In this document: in pieces, positions 35,514 through 43,382 of the stretch
Position numbering within the stretch: position 1 is the stretch's first letter
Layout: every line of letters starts with the position of its first letter
Origin: SAR324 cluster bacterium
GTDB taxonomy: Bacteria; SAR324; XYD2-FULL-50-16; HCM1
Length of the DNA: 64,000 bases
Assembly (NCBI GenBank): GCA_002995645.1
Contig: PUHO01000005.1
Span: forward strand, 111,217-175,216
Reading direction: 5' to 3'
Made by a program: the position numbers and the translations under genes
Notes under the pieces: generated by a model
Seen by the model: the letters and a program-made list of their open reading frames with translations, nothing else
Databases searched by the model: none
Told to the model about the DNA's origin: nothing

Positions 35514-35530
35514 TATTTTATAATTGTATT

Positions 35531-36169
35531 ATGATCGATAAATATGTCTACGCAAGCTTAAATCCAATTACCTCTATTATAACAAAGGGATTAACAAAAA
35601 CTTTTATTCGTCCTAATCACATTACTTTACTAGGCTTCGCTTGTGGTTTAGTAGCGGTATATATGGTAACGCAATCTAACTTCCTGCTTGCTTTAATGTT
35701 TTTTGGTTTTAATCGTATTCTAGACGGATTAGACGGCGCACTAGCAAGATTGCTAGGAACACCAAGCACAGGTGGCATGCTAGATATTATTTGTGATTTT
35801 ACATTTTATTCTTTTTTTAGCATTAGCTTTATTCTTGTTAATCCGGCGCAAAATGCCCTTGCCGGCGTCTTGCTTGCTGCTGCTATCCAAGCCAATGCAA
35901 CGGCGTTTCTGTGCTTTGCTATTATGCAAGAACAGCATAAAAATAAACTAACGTTACAAAATCTCGGCATACACAAAGCTTTTTACTATGTAAATGGCGT
36001 AATCGAAGGAACGGAAACAGTGCTCTTTTTGACTCTTATGTGCTTATTTTCGTCTTACTTTCCTATCATAGCTTTTACTTTTGCGGCACTTTGCTTTATT
36101 TCTGCTTTTACAAGAACAGCTATACTGCTTCACTTACCTACGCCAAGCCAACTTAATACTTCTCTTTAG
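35531..36169 (+). CDS. CDP-alcohol phosphatidyltransferase
   Basis: 212 residues from the ATG at 35531, preferred over an in-frame ATG at 35498 that lies inside the previous gene. The family motif is complete: 'DGLDGALARLLGTPSTGG' followed by 'MLDIICD', giving the four metal-binding Asp. About five to six membrane helices. It joins a CDP-linked lipid to an alcohol acceptor (glycerol phosphate, serine or inositol phosphate); which one cannot be read from sequence. Third gene of the tatD unit. Its last 162 bp are included in a 443 bp tandem duplication, so a second copy of its C-terminus lies at 36451-36612. The stop overlaps the convergent remnant gene by 17 bp. Confidence 0.9.
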   Translation: MIDKYVYASLNPITSIITKGLTKTFIRPNHITLLGFACGLVAVYMVTQSNFLLALMFFGFNRILDGLDGALARLLGTPSTGGMLDIICDFTFYSFFSISFILVNPAQNALAGVLLAAAIQANATAFLCFAIMQEQHKNKLTLQNLGIHKAFYYVNGVIEGTETVLFLTLMCLFSSYFPIIAFTFAALCFISAFTRTAILLHLPTPSQLNTSL

Positions 36170-36450
36170 TAGTAACGAAATTTTGTAACGTTTGCCACGT
36201 ATTCGTATCTATATTATTACCGGAAAATAATATTTGCCCTGTTTGCAGTGCATGGGCGACAAGTTGTAGCTGTTCTTTTGTCATATTTTGCTTACTAGCT
36301 TCTAGCACAAAGCCGCTTGCTTGCTCTTGAAAGGGGAAAGTAAGTTCTTTTGCAGAAAGAGAAGCTAGTTGCTCTATAGACAGAGCAGAGCAAATACCCT
36401 GTACTTCAAAAAAGGATAAAATAGGAATAAAGTCTTTATCTATTTCACAA
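36153..36450 (-). pseudogene. Duplicated C-terminal fragment of the methyltransferase-like gene
   Basis: This is the left copy of the last 99 codons of the gene at 36596-37363, read on the minus strand up to the duplication joint at 36450. The frame is still open and nearly identical, but upstream of the joint it runs into the antisense of the phosphatidyltransferase copy and meets a stop with no start codon. It cannot be translated as a normal gene. Confidence 0.85.
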
Positions 36451-36612
36451 GGAACGGAAACAGTACTCTTTTTAACTCTTATGTGCTTATTTTCGTCTTA
36501 CTTTCCTATCATAGCTTTTACTTTTGCGGCACTTTGCTTTATTTCTGCTTTTACAAGAACAGCTATACTGCTTCACTTACCTACGCCAAGCCAACTTAAT
36601 ACTTCTCTTTAG
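36451..36612 (+). pseudogene. Duplicated C-terminal fragment of the phosphatidyltransferase gene
   Basis: Right copy of the last 54 codons of the CDP-alcohol phosphatidyltransferase (last two membrane helices, ending 'PSQLNTSL' stop). No start codon or ribosome site is attached, so it is a dead remnant produced by the tandem duplication. Confidence 0.85.
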
Positions 36613-37363
36613 TAGTAACGAAATTTTGTAACGTTTGCCACGTATTCGTATCTATATTATTACCGGAAAATAATATTTGCCCTGTTTGCAGTACATGGGC
36701 GGCAAGTTGTAGCTGTTCTTTTGTCATATTTTGCTTACTAGCTTCTAGCACAAAGCCGCTTGCCTGCTCTTGAAAGGGGAAAGTAAGTTCTTTTGTAGAA
36801 AGAGAAGCTAGTTGCTCTATAGACAGAGCAGAACAAATGCCGTGTACTTCAAAAAAGGATAAAATAGGAATAAAGTCTTTATCTATTTCACTAGGTAGCT
36901 GTTTAAGAGAAACAACAATAGGGACGGGAACATGATTCACTTTTTGAATCACCTGTAACAAGGCTAATAAAGAATCATTGTCACCTTGATTTTGTATATA
37001 TAAACAGTCTACGCCGTTATCAATTAAATAAATAACCTGTTCAGCATAGCTTTGTGCTCGTTCTTTTTGCTCTATAGCAAACCCGGCATCACAAGAAACG
37101 CAACCGGCTAAAAGGCAATCGGCTTGGCTTTCTTCCATAGCTAAACGTGCTTGCCGGACAAGTGACTGTATTATATGTTCAATATATTGCTGATAAGCAC
37201 GGTTTGCATATTGATGAATCTTCTCTGACGGGATACGTAATAAACCGGGAAAAGATGACAATTCTTTTTTATAATAAGACACTAAACTTGTTTTGCCTTC
37301 AATTAAATCAGGAATAGACATATCTGGTTTTGCCGTTGCATTACTCCATAAAATCGAAGACAT
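36596..37363 (-). CDS. Homocysteine S-methyltransferase-like protein, zinc site lost
   Basis: 255 residues. The middle part follows the order of the homocysteine-binding domain: 'RQARLAMEESQADCLLAGCV', then 'SYAEQVIYLIDNGVDCLYIQ', a string of residues like 'ALLQVIQKV' and 'VPIVVSL', and 'HGICSALSIEQL'. In real enzymes the C-terminus has a zinc-binding Gly-Gly-Cys-Cys-Gly; here the equivalent 'GQILFSGNNIDTNTW' has no Cys, so methyl transfer is unlikely. It lies 8 bp after fliG, the slot where fliH usually sits, but I see none of the FliH heptad/Gly repeats. Its 3' third is duplicated next door. Function unknown; identity moderately supported. Confidence 0.5.
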   Translation of the reverse strand: MSSILWSNATAKPDMSIPDLIEGKTSLVSYYKKELSSFPGLLRIPSEKIHQYANRAYQQYIEHIIQSLVRQARLAMEESQADCLLAGCVSCDAGFAIEQKERAQSYAEQVIYLIDNGVDCLYIQNQGDNDSLLALLQVIQKVNHVPVPIVVSLKQLPSEIDKDFIPILSFFEVHGICSALSIEQLASLSTKELTFPFQEQASGFVLEASKQNMTKEQLQLAAHVLQTGQILFSGNNIDTNTWQTLQNFVTTKEKY

Positions 37364-37371
37364 AATTTTTC

Positions 37372-38385
37372 TTATACAACGTCACCGCCACCGCGGCTAC
37401 TAATAATAATCTTACCTTCTTCTTCTAATTTACGTGCTAACTTAACCATTTTTTGTTGCGCCATATCTACGTCAGTAACACGAACAGCTCCAAGATTTTC
37501 TAAATCGTCTCGAATCATATCTGCCGCTCTTTCAGACATATTTCCAAAAATATGATCTTTCACTGCATCAGATGCGGTTTTCAAAGCGTATACAACTTCA
37601 TTTTGTGGCATTTCTTTCAACAGTACTTGCATACCGTTAGCATCAATTTGAACAAGATCTTCAAAAGTAAACATTAATTCCCTAATTTGCTCTGCTAAAT
37701 CAGGATTAACTTCTTCAATCGTAGCTAAAATACGATTCTCTGTTGATTTATCCATTGTATTAAGCATTTCGGCAACTGATTCGGTTCCGCCCACTTTCGC
37801 AGTAGAAGCCGTTCCTGCCGCTTTCAATTCTTTTGCCAATACGTCTTCAATATCTTTAATAACACCCGGAGGAATCGCTTCTAGAATTGCCATACGATAG
37901 GTAACGTCTGCTTGTAATGTTTCAGGTAATTCTTTTAATACAAGCGCCGTTTTTTCTGAATCGTCTAAATGAGCTAAAATCAAAGCAATGGTTTGCGGAT
38001 GTTCCCCTGTAATAAAATTAGCAATAATTTTAGGTTCAAGCCACTTAAGTGAATTTAAGCCTTCTTCTTCTGCTGACGAACGTAAATTTTCTACTAAATC
38101 TTTAGCACGATCTTCACCAAGTGCTTTTGTAATAGCATTTTTAACAAAATCACTTCCCGCATTAATGGTAATACCTTGCGTATCCATTACTACTTTACGG
38201 TAAAATTCTTCTAAAACAGCATCTAGATCTTCCGGAGAGACATCACTAAAACGAGACATAAAATAGCCTACTTGCTGGATTTCTCGATCTTCTAAATTTT
38301 TTAGTATATCCGAAGAGCCTTCTTCCCCTAGTGCTAATAATAAAATAGCCGCTTTCTTGGGACCTGTTAGTTTGCCTGGATTCAA
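37372..38385 (-). CDS. fliG: Flagellar motor switch protein FliG
   Basis: 337 residues, normal length. N-terminal domain starts 'LTGPKKAAILLLALGEEGSS', the EHPQ motif is intact at residues 128-131 ('GEHPQTIALILAHLDDSEK'), and the C-terminal torque domain has 'MFTFEDLVQIDANGMQVLLK' and 'KDHIFGNMSERAADMIRDDL' with the charged residues that meet the stator. FliG couples the stators to the MS ring. fliF would be expected next to it but is not in the window. Co-transcribed with the methyltransferase-like gene (8 bp gap). Confidence 0.97.
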   Translation of the reverse strand: MNPGKLTGPKKAAILLLALGEEGSSDILKNLEDREIQQVGYFMSRFSDVSPEDLDAVLEEFYRKVVMDTQGITINAGSDFVKNAITKALGEDRAKDLVENLRSSAEEEGLNSLKWLEPKIIANFITGEHPQTIALILAHLDDSEKTALVLKELPETLQADVTYRMAILEAIPPGVIKDIEDVLAKELKAAGTASTAKVGGTESVAEMLNTMDKSTENRILATIEEVNPDLAEQIRELMFTFEDLVQIDANGMQVLLKEMPQNEVVYALKTASDAVKDHIFGNMSERAADMIRDDLENLGAVRVTDVDMAQQKMVKLARKLEEEGKIIISSRGGGDVV

Positions 38386-38478
38386 GTTTTCTCCCTATAT
38401 TAAATATACGTCGCTTTGTTAAAGTTATATAATTTCTACCCTATATGATTAGGCTTATATTAATAAAGTACCTATATT

Positions 38479-38940
38479 TTATATTAAATGCAACAGGTAA
38501 GAAGCAACTGCCGCTCCACACACCGGTTGCCACGCTATACACTTAGCATGTCCTACTTTTTTTCTTTTCTCATCATATACGTAAATAAAAACGGGCGTCA
38601 CCGTATAATAACCTATAATATTTTTATGATCCGAATCATATAATATGCCTTTATCTGCATAACCAATCAAAGTTTTTTTAGCATCGTTTCGCACAATAAA
38701 CAATTCCCACGTCCCTCTATTAGACATAATCCCAACGCGCGCTAATTTTTCTTTTTTAACAAAAATTTCAACGTAATTCAAATATACGTCCGTCGTTGCA
38801 ATTGGCGTATTTTGTAAATCATAAATAACGCCTTTAACCGGTAAGGCGCCAAAAAGATCTATTGTATTTTCTGCGCATGCCGTTGCGCTACATACTATAA
38901 ATAAACTTACGTAAACTATAATACGCAAAAACCTTTGCAT
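38479..38940 (-). CDS. Small exported protein, unknown
   Basis: 153 residues from the ATG at 38940, chosen because it gives a proper signal peptide ('MQRFLRIIVYVSLFIVCSAT' then 'ACAE'); an in-frame ATG eight codons earlier is possible. The mature region is beta-rich with 'VKGVIYDLQNTPIATTDVYL', resembling a small carboxypeptidase-regulatory or transthyretin-like fold with lipid or wall contacts, and a C-terminal hydrophobic stretch with two Cys ('KCIAWQPVCG'). No family recognised. It lies divergent from the porin gene. Confidence 0.6.
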   Translation of the reverse strand: MQRFLRIIVYVSLFIVCSATACAENTIDLFGALPVKGVIYDLQNTPIATTDVYLNYVEIFVKKEKLARVGIMSNRGTWELFIVRNDAKKTLIGYADKGILYDSDHKNIIGYYTVTPVFIYVYDEKRKKVGHAKCIAWQPVCGAAVASYLLHLI

Positions 38941-39061
38941 TACTAGAATAAAATCACACTTCATTATTTACACAGCGATAAAATTAAGCTATTGTAAAAT
39001 ATACTTTAGCTTTCTTAAAGTATTTTTTTATAAATTATAACTTATTTTTGATTATTTTTCT

Positions 39062-40570
39062 ATGCTATTTCGTTTTTCTAAAATGCTATGTTGTATGAGC
39101 ATTTGTATTAGTTTACTATGCTCCTTAGCTTATGGGCAAGAAAATTTTACTCCTGTTGAAGAAGGGGATTATAAAGTAGTAAAACAAGAGCTTAACATTG
39201 TTCCTAACGTTCAACTAGAAGGATCTTTCCTTGCAAGTTATTTATACATATCTAATAAGCTATTTGGCAAATCGGAAAGCAAGCAAAAAGCATTTTTGCT
39301 AGAAGGCAATTTACTTTTTCGAACAATAGCTTCTAAAAACATATCTATTGTAGCGGATATTACAAATAAAGATAATCGCGTAAATAAACAACCTAGTGCC
39401 TATATGCCCCATGGCGACGCTAATAAGGACGCATATTACGACAAAAAACCTAAAGGTCTAAACGTTACTTTTGATCAACTCTACTTAGAATATCATAGCA
39501 ATCCACATAGTAACCTACGTATAGGGCGACAAACTATTAATCCACTAGATCACCAAGGCTTAATTTATGAAGGAGAGGCTTTAGCTATATCCCATTCCTG
39601 TCTTTTCGGAACCTGGTGCTATGAAATTGGCGCCGGTAAATTACAAGAAACCGGACATAACGAACTTTATTGGGGTGGATTAAGTTATCCTTTTCTAAGT
39701 AATAATCAAACGGTTACTTCTGTTGATTTAAATCCTGTTTCCCGTCCGGACGAAGAACTACGCATTGGCGTTTACTATGCTATATACTCTGCTAGTAGTG
39801 TTCCGGTAGATATAAACGGAAATTGGGTTGCTGAAAATTCACAAGAACAAGCTCTTAGCAATAATACTAATACTGCGGGATCTGTTTTTGCTCGTATACA
39901 CAATACAAAATATATTGGCTTTCAAGCTAATTGGAACTACCATAAGCTATTATTCGCTATGGATTCTGCTTTAATGTTAAGTAAACGCGATTACCAAGAA
40001 GTAAATCAAACAACGAATGCTTCTACCACTATTGCAAGTCAAACACTACAAGGTACGGCTATAAAACTGAAAGCTAGTATTTATCCTAAAGACAACGTAG
40101 TCATACAAGCAACTTGGTTTAATGCAACAGGAAACCAAGCAAAACTAGGCGAATCAGTTTGGAACGAAAAAGGCGGCTTCCAATCTATTAACAGCGGACG
40201 ATACGGCGACGCTTTGATTTACCTTAAAGGCTATCAAGAACAAGGACAACATCACAGTATTACAGGCTTACGTTATTTCAGTATAGCAGGTAAATATTTA
40301 CCTTATAAAAGTATTTTAATTAAAAGTGCCGTTTACAATTTCTCAAATACAGCTGGGGTCGTAAACGAAGCCGGCGAGGCAAATAAACAAATTGGTACTG
40401 AATTTGATCTTTCTCTTAACTGGGCAATCCAAGATAAATTAATTGCTAATGCCTATGCAGCTTATATGCTTGCTGGAAAAGGATATAGCCGCTCTGATGT
40501 TATTAAACCTACAGAAGAAAAACCGAAAAACGATATACTTATAGCTTTGAACGTAGGCTATAGTTTCTAG
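39062..40570 (+). CDS. Outer-membrane porin, beta-barrel
   Basis: 502 residues with a signal peptide (residues 1-28, ending 'SLAYGQ') and strand-sized amphipathic blocks through to a C-terminal 'ALNVGYSF' with the BAM-recognised Phe. The region 'VTFDQLYLEY' and 'NLRIGRQTINPL' is like the alginate-export/porin (DUF1302-like) style, in which substrate-specific barrels carry such an 'R.GRQ' strand. About 16-18 strands. Given the alginate locus in this genome, an oligosaccharide-specific channel is possible, but nothing in the sequence proves it. hemL follows 18 bp later, probably from read-through. Confidence 0.82.
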   Translation: MLFRFSKMLCCMSICISLLCSLAYGQENFTPVEEGDYKVVKQELNIVPNVQLEGSFLASYLYISNKLFGKSESKQKAFLLEGNLLFRTIASKNISIVADITNKDNRVNKQPSAYMPHGDANKDAYYDKKPKGLNVTFDQLYLEYHSNPHSNLRIGRQTINPLDHQGLIYEGEALAISHSCLFGTWCYEIGAGKLQETGHNELYWGGLSYPFLSNNQTVTSVDLNPVSRPDEELRIGVYYAIYSASSVPVDINGNWVAENSQEQALSNNTNTAGSVFARIHNTKYIGFQANWNYHKLLFAMDSALMLSKRDYQEVNQTTNASTTIASQTLQGTAIKLKASIYPKDNVVIQATWFNATGNQAKLGESVWNEKGGFQSINSGRYGDALIYLKGYQEQGQHHSITGLRYFSIAGKYLPYKSILIKSAVYNFSNTAGVVNEAGEANKQIGTEFDLSLNWAIQDKLIANAYAAYMLAGKGYSRSDVIKPTEEKPKNDILIALNVGYSF

Positions 40571-40588
40571 ATATAACGGAGTGTTTTC

Positions 40589-41893
40589 ATGACAACAAAA
40601 TCAAGCGAATTTTTTCAACGTTCTAAATATACCATTCCCGGCGGAGTCAATAGTCCGGTAAGGGCATTTAAATCAGTTGGAAGTAATCCTTTATTCATAT
40701 CTCATGGCAAAGGAAGTCATATTACTGACATTGATGACAAAACCTATATTGATTATGTTGGTTCCTGGGGACCTTTAATTCTTGGGCACGCCTACCCGCC
40801 TGTTATTCAAGCTCTAGAAGAACAATTGCATAAAGGAATCTCTTTTGGCGCACCTACTACATTAGAATGCGAACTAACAGAACAAGTACGAAAAATGATG
40901 CCTTCTATTGACATGCTACGTCTTGTTAATTCAGGCACAGAAGCAACAATGAGTGCTATTCGCTTAGCAAGGGCATACACGAATAAAGATACTATTATTA
41001 AATTTGCAGGTTGCTATCACGGACATGCAGAAAGCTTTTTAGTACAAGCCGGTTCTGGTGTAATGACACTAGGCTTGCCAGATTCGCCGGGCGTACCAAA
41101 AGACTTTACAAAACACACGCTTGTTGCACCGTACAATGATATTGAAGCAGTACGATCTTTACTTGAAAATAATCAAGACAAAGTAGCCGCTATTATTATT
41201 GAGCCTATTGCCGGCAATATGGGTATGATTTTACCTAAACCTAATTTCCTTCAACAACTAAGAAGCCTATGCGATCAACATGGTTGTCTTCTTATTTTTG
41301 ATGAAGTAATGACCGGTTTTCGCGTTAGTCCTGGCGGAGCAAGTGAATTATTTCATGTAGATCCTGATTTAATTACACTCGGTAAAGTAATTGGCGGTGG
41401 TTTGCCTGTAGGAGCTTATGGAGGGCGAGAAGATATTATGTCTTTAATTGCGCCTTTAGGTAACGTTTACCAAGCCGGTACACTTTCTGGAAATCCGTTA
41501 GCAACTACTGCCGGATTAACAACACTTAAAATCTTAAGTCAGCCTCAAACTTTTAGCCAATTAACACAAAAAACAACTTGGATAGTCAATGAGCTTAAAG
41601 ATCTATTTGAAAAAGCCTCTGTTCCACACCAAGTAAACATGGCTGGCGCTATGTTTGGTTTCTTTCTTGGCGTTGATTCTGTATATGATTTTACAACGGC
41701 ATCTAAACTGAATAAAGACCTTTTCACAAATCTATTTCATGCTTTATTACAAGAAGGCGTATATATTGCCCCTTCTCCTTTTGAAGCGCTGTTTATGTCC
41801 CTAAGTCATACAGATGAAGACTTAGAACATACAAAGCAAGCCTTTGCTAAAGCTTTGCCAATCGCTTTAGATGCTATACATAAATCTAGCTAG
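40589..41893 (+). CDS. hemL: Glutamate-1-semialdehyde 2,1-aminomutase
   Basis: 434 residues, standard length. 'GGVNSPVRAFKSVG', 'TDIDDKTYIDYVGSWGPLIL', 'VNSGTEATMSAIRLARA', 'FDEVMTGFRV' and the PLP-Lys in 'LGKVIGGGLPVGAYGG' (Lys about 268) identify it. It converts glutamate-1-semialdehyde to 5-aminolevulinate in the C5 haem pathway. Good ribosome site (ACGGAG). Tail-to-tail with a small exported-protein gene 8 bp away. Confidence 0.97.
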   Translation: MTTKSSEFFQRSKYTIPGGVNSPVRAFKSVGSNPLFISHGKGSHITDIDDKTYIDYVGSWGPLILGHAYPPVIQALEEQLHKGISFGAPTTLECELTEQVRKMMPSIDMLRLVNSGTEATMSAIRLARAYTNKDTIIKFAGCYHGHAESFLVQAGSGVMTLGLPDSPGVPKDFTKHTLVAPYNDIEAVRSLLENNQDKVAAIIIEPIAGNMGMILPKPNFLQQLRSLCDQHGCLLIFDEVMTGFRVSPGGASELFHVDPDLITLGKVIGGGLPVGAYGGREDIMSLIAPLGNVYQAGTLSGNPLATTAGLTTLKILSQPQTFSQLTQKTTWIVNELKDLFEKASVPHQVNMAGAMFGFFLGVDSVYDFTTASKLNKDLFTNLFHALLQEGVYIAPSPFEALFMSLSHTDEDLEHTKQAFAKALPIALDAIHKSS

Positions 41894-41901
41894 TTCATCG
41901 T

Positions 41902-42219
41902 TTAATCTTTTTCTATATGAATCCCGGCATAAGGATTCGTATAGTTAAAGTAACGATTACATCCTATCCTTGCCGCCTCGCCGCTAGTATCTGCCTCAAT
42001 AATAATCCATTTTCCTATAGACGACTGCAATCTTTTTATTTTATATCTTTTATTGCCATAGTTATACACAACAACTTGCTCTAATGAATGATATCCACCA
42101 CAAGAATACATAGCGCCACCATCTGCTTGCATATTTAAAAAAGCAATAGCATTACTCGCATACATTGGCTGCAAAGTTAGTATAATGAAAAATAATAATA
42201 AAATAATAAATTTACCCAT
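41902..42219 (-). CDS. Small exported Cys-containing protein, unknown
   Basis: 105 residues from the ATG at 42219; the longer frame to 42291 would run back into the terminator of the upstream gene and lacks a ribosome site. Signal peptide 'MGKFIILLLFFIILTLQPMY' with cleavage near 'AS'. The mature part is about 85 residues with Cys in 'YSCGGY' and 'IGCNRY' and several Tyr/Gly. Predicted beta. I recognise no family. It is of the same size class as the exported protein at 14629. Confidence 0.6.
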   Translation of the reverse strand: MGKFIILLLFFIILTLQPMYASNAIAFLNMQADGGAMYSCGGYHSLEQVVVYNYGNKRYKIKRLQSSIGKWIIIEADTSGEAARIGCNRYFNYTNPYAGIHIEKD

Positions 42220-42263
42220 ACTCTTTCTTATATATACAAATATTATATATCGTTTAATATAAT

Positions 42264-42297
42264 AAAAGTCTGTATACTTCAAAAAGTACACAGACTG
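42264..42297 (-). terminator. Intrinsic terminator of the gliding-type ABC operon
   Basis: On the minus strand AGTCTGTGTAC pairs with GTATACAGACT (11 bp, one G-U) followed by TTTATTAT. It lies about 30 bp past the end of the DUF4340 gene. Confidence 0.75.
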
Positions 42298-42326
42298 TTG
42301 CTTTTTATGTAGTTAAGTTAAAACGG

Positions 42327-43382
42327 CTACTTTGTTTTTTTAACTTTTTTCTCTAAAAGGCTAGTTTTAGTAGAACTCCATTCCACAGCTATCGTTTCCG
42401 GAATTTCAAAAGCCCAATTCTGTGATAAAAACTGTAATTGCTCTAAAACTACTTGTTTTAATTTCCCTTCTACAAGAAACGTAGCATAATGCTTATGTCC
42501 TTGTTTACTTTTCAAATTAAATAACTGTATTGTTATTTTTGTAGAATCAAACAAGGTCAAATGTATTAATCTTTCCTTTTTTGCTTTTGCCTGCAAATCC
42601 TTTAATTTAATCGGCGCATTCATCGTTAAAGAGTCAAACGAGTCTACTAATGCATCTAGCTTTACTTGGTTAGCTTGCCATTTAGTACTTTTCAAATCAA
42701 TCGTAAAATTATCTTTCTTAGTTTTACGTAAAATACTATATTTCGAATTACCTATAGCTATATTAACAGATTGTATTTGCTTGTTCATATCGCTAGGTAA
42801 AAGCTTTTTTTGCATCCAAGTATTTTTATCCGGTAGCGCGTAAAAAGAAGATTTAATAACATAAGCAGAAGTATCTTCTTTAGATTTGATTAAACGTATA
42901 TAATTCCCTCCAATAGGACGCGGTGGATTTCCTGTTGTTAAGTCTTTACCAACAACAAAAGCTAAAACCGATTTTCCTTTGCTAGATAAGTTTATATAAG
43001 TTCCCGTATTCTCTTGCATTGCTTGAGCGTCTCCTTGTTTATATAATTGCAAATTATTCCATTCTTTTTTTTCAGTACTAGCAACGTATGCTAATTTTAT
43101 TTCTGTAATTTGACTTAGAAAAGCCAATAATTTCAAAGAATCAACTACAGAGTCAGCTTCACCTTCTTGTCCTTTCAATACCCAAAAATTTCCTTTCTTC
43201 GCAAACGCAAGGGTTTTATTAAAGTTAGCTATACTTATATTATCAACTTTAGTAATCGCTTTAGGTGTAAGTAAGTTTTTATTAACTAACTCTGATTCTG
43301 TTGACAAATTAGTTTTTATAAAAACAACAAGTAATGTAATAACAACAAGAACAACAGTGGATATTAGTAATCTACGCGACAT
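42327..43382 (-). CDS. DUF4340-type membrane-anchored protein
   Basis: 351 residues. One N-terminal helix (about 7-25) and a periplasmic beta-rich body with two similar halves (about 45-180 and 200-330), the second half beginning 'NKQIQSVNIAIGNSKYSILR'. The repeat form ('TLAFAKKGNFWVLKGQEGEA') is that of DUF4340 proteins, which regularly follow GldA/GldF/GldG-like ABC genes. Overlaps the GldG-like gene by 11 bp and ends the operon. Role unknown; it may be a periplasmic partner of the transporter. Confidence 0.75.
   Translation of the reverse strand: MSRRLLISTVVLVVITLLVVFIKTNLSTESELVNKNLLTPKAITKVDNISIANFNKTLAFAKKGNFWVLKGQEGEADSVVDSLKLLAFLSQITEIKLAYVASTEKKEWNNLQLYKQGDAQAMQENTGTYINLSSKGKSVLAFVVGKDLTTGNPPRPIGGNYIRLIKSKEDTSAYVIKSSFYALPDKNTWMQKKLLPSDMNKQIQSVNIAIGNSKYSILRKTKKDNFTIDLKSTKWQANQVKLDALVDSFDSLTMNAPIKLKDLQAKAKKERLIHLTLFDSTKITIQLFNLKSKQGHKHYATFLVEGKLKQVVLEQLQFLSQNWAFEIPETIAVEWSSTKTSLLEKKVKKTK

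Larger units (their letters stand above)
36008..36893. repeat. 443-bp tandem direct duplication across a convergent gene junction
   Basis: 36008-36450 and 36451-36893 are the same sequence with only about ten differences (roughly 98 percent identical), joined head to tail at 'TATTTCACAAGGAACGG'. The unit contains the end of the CDP-alcohol phosphatidyltransferase gene (plus) and the end of the methyltransferase-like gene (minus). The high identity shows a recent event. The intact phosphatidyltransferase uses the left copy and the intact minus-strand gene uses the right copy; the inner halves are remnants. Confidence 0.95.

Noticed and set aside
35498..35530. Upstream ATG at 35498 as start of the phosphatidyltransferase
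   Set aside because: It lies within the preceding gene and adds a short nonconserved stretch; the ATG at 35531 fits the family better.
36596..37363. FliH by position after fliG
   Set aside because: The sequence lacks the FliH Gly-heptad helix and instead follows a homocysteine-methyltransferase-like order.
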